DNA of 64,000 bases, from positions 1-64,000 of the forward strand of contig NZ_PSZM01000003.1 in the NCBI RefSeq assembly GCF_002964975.1, given 5' to 3'. The position numbers and the translations under genes were made by a program. Below the pieces are notes generated by a model. That model made no database searches. It was given only the letters and a program-made list of their open reading frames with translations, and was not told the DNA's origin. Source of the DNA: Apibacter adventoris. Its GTDB lineage: Bacteria; Bacteroidota; Bacteroidia; Flavobacteriales; Weeksellaceae. Of this stretch, positions 63,075 through 64,000 are shown piece after piece. The number at the start of each line of letters is the position of its first letter. The stretch's first letter is position 1.

Positions 63075-63884
63075 ATGAAAGAAGAAGGTCAACCAATAGG
63101 CATTTTTGATTCCGGTATGGGGGGATTAACTAACGCTAAAGAAATTAAAAGGCTATTACCAAATGAAAGTCTTATTTATTTTGGAGATTCAAAACATTTA
63201 CCTTATGGAGATAAATCTAAAGAAGTTATTATTGAGTACTCTGAACAGATTACTAAATTTTTATTAGAAAAAAAATGTAAAGCTATAGTTATTGCCTGTA
63301 ATACCGCTACAGCTAATGCTCTAAAAGAAGTAAAGTTAATTGCAAAAGAAAAAAACGTTCCTGTTTATGATGTTATTTCTCCCGTTGCTGAAAAAGTAGC
63401 TTTTACATTTAATCAAAATGTAGGAGTTATTGCCACAAAATCAACTATTTTATCCCACATTTATAAAAAAAGCATTAAAAAACTAAATTCTCATATTGAG
63501 GTTCAAGAACTTGCTACCCCCCTATTGGTTCCTGTTATTGAAGAAGGCTATAATAACCATGAAGTTTCCAACATTGTGCTTAAAACATACCTAAGTAATA
63601 AAAAACTACAAAATATTGATTCTTTAATTTTGGGATGTACACATTATCCTATAATATTAGAAGAAGTAAAACATTTTTATCAAAACAAAATTCAGGTAAT
63701 TGATTCTCCTTTAATTGTAGCTAACTACATTAAACAAGATTTGACAAAGAAAAATTTATTAATTTCAGAAAATAAAAATCCTTCATATGAATTTTATGTT
63801 TCAGATCTAACCCCCACATTTATAAAACTTGCAAAAAAATTTTTTGGTTCAAATATAAATCTTGAAATTAAAAATATTTTTTAA
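63075..63884 (+). CDS. murI: Glutamate racemase
   Basis: MurI makes D-glutamate for peptidoglycan. The 269 residues show IGIFDSGMGGLTNAKEIKRL at the start (with the conserved Asp-Ser-Gly), YFGDSKHLPYGDKSKEVIIE, the first catalytic cysteine in VIACNTATANALKEV, and the second in LILGCTHYPIILEEVKHFY. All active-site residues are present. It has its own promoter element 5 bp upstream of its ATG. Confidence 0.95.
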   Translation: MKEEGQPIGIFDSGMGGLTNAKEIKRLLPNESLIYFGDSKHLPYGDKSKEVIIEYSEQITKFLLEKKCKAIVIACNTATANALKEVKLIAKEKNVPVYDVISPVAEKVAFTFNQNVGVIATKSTILSHIYKKSIKKLNSHIEVQELATPLLVPVIEEGYNNHEVSNIVLKTYLSNKKLQNIDSLILGCTHYPIILEEVKHFYQNKIQVIDSPLIVANYIKQDLTKKNLLISENKNPSYEFYVSDLTPTFIKLAKKFFGSNINLEIKNIF

Positions 63885-64000
63885 TTATTCCACTTTTTAT
63901 AATATTCAAAAAAATAGGAAAAATATTTGTAAATTGCAAACTCTTATTTACATTTCTACTTATAGCTTACTGAAATAAAATATGGATTTAATTAGATTAA
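63885..64000. other. Gap after murI, possible start of a new gene at the edge
   Basis: It is AT-rich and without a clear terminator. ATGGATTTAATTAGATTAA from 63982 could open the next plus-strand gene (MDLIRL...), but only six codons are visible. Confidence 0.3.

Overview
The window is a very AT-rich chromosome segment from a member of the Bacteroidota, most likely class Flavobacteriia (Weeksellaceae-like; an Apibacter-type gut symbiont would fit, but that is a guess). Evidence: promoters of the Bacteroidota type (TAnnTTTG), a type IX secretion (T9SS) tail, BshC of bacillithiol synthesis, a one-subunit SdhC with SdhAB, an ExbB-ExbD-ExbD-TonB cluster, the ddl / PASTA protein / pseudouridine synthase group, and TGA used as a normal stop.

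Positions 1-16,400 (minus strand) are an accessory island of polymorphic toxin and immunity modules. At 13,207-16,347 lies a broken RHS gene: signal peptide plus lectin-like N-terminus, a large internal deletion, RHS core and tip. Downstream of it lie six orphan cassettes. Each has the same roughly 150-residue RHS core fragment, its own C-terminal tip, a tightly spaced immunity gene and usually a bidirectional hairpin. Each boundary also carries the tail of an unidentified plus-strand gene ('gene X'), joined to the RHS core at almost the same point in five of six copies. At 1-2,103 there are two further units on a different, short secreted scaffold. No toxin unit keeps an undamaged full-length gene with an ATG, yet every complete immunity gene (eight of eight) is open. 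The island looks like a bank of immunity genes or a store of donor tips.

16,936-24,500 holds a GNAT-like protein, a zinc peptidase, aroB, a TM2 protein, a lipoprotein and a T9SS leucine-rich-repeat gene split by an in-frame TGA. A 54-bp promoter/start repeat occurs twice here. 24,778-37,666 is housekeeping: sdhBAC, tonB-exbDD-exbB, coaD and ddl on the minus strand, then a PASTA protein, a pseudouridine synthase, kdsA and hemN on the plus strand. 38,473-41,468 is a tandem family of four secreted proteins. 41,588-49,304 has bshC, a LysM protein, fabD and a MacB-like ABC exporter.

49,359-61,142 is a sulfate-assimilation island. On the minus strand a PstSCAB-like importer runs into cysH-cysD-cysN; divergently, cysJ-cysI-cysG make sulfite reductase and its siroheme. 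CysH has the iron-sulfur cysteines of an APS reductase, so the route needs no APS kinase. The substrate-binding protein lacks several phosphate-contacting residues, so the importer may carry sulfate. The window ends with a YcxB-like protein, hemW and murI. No rRNA, tRNA, CRISPR array or IS transposase was recognised.
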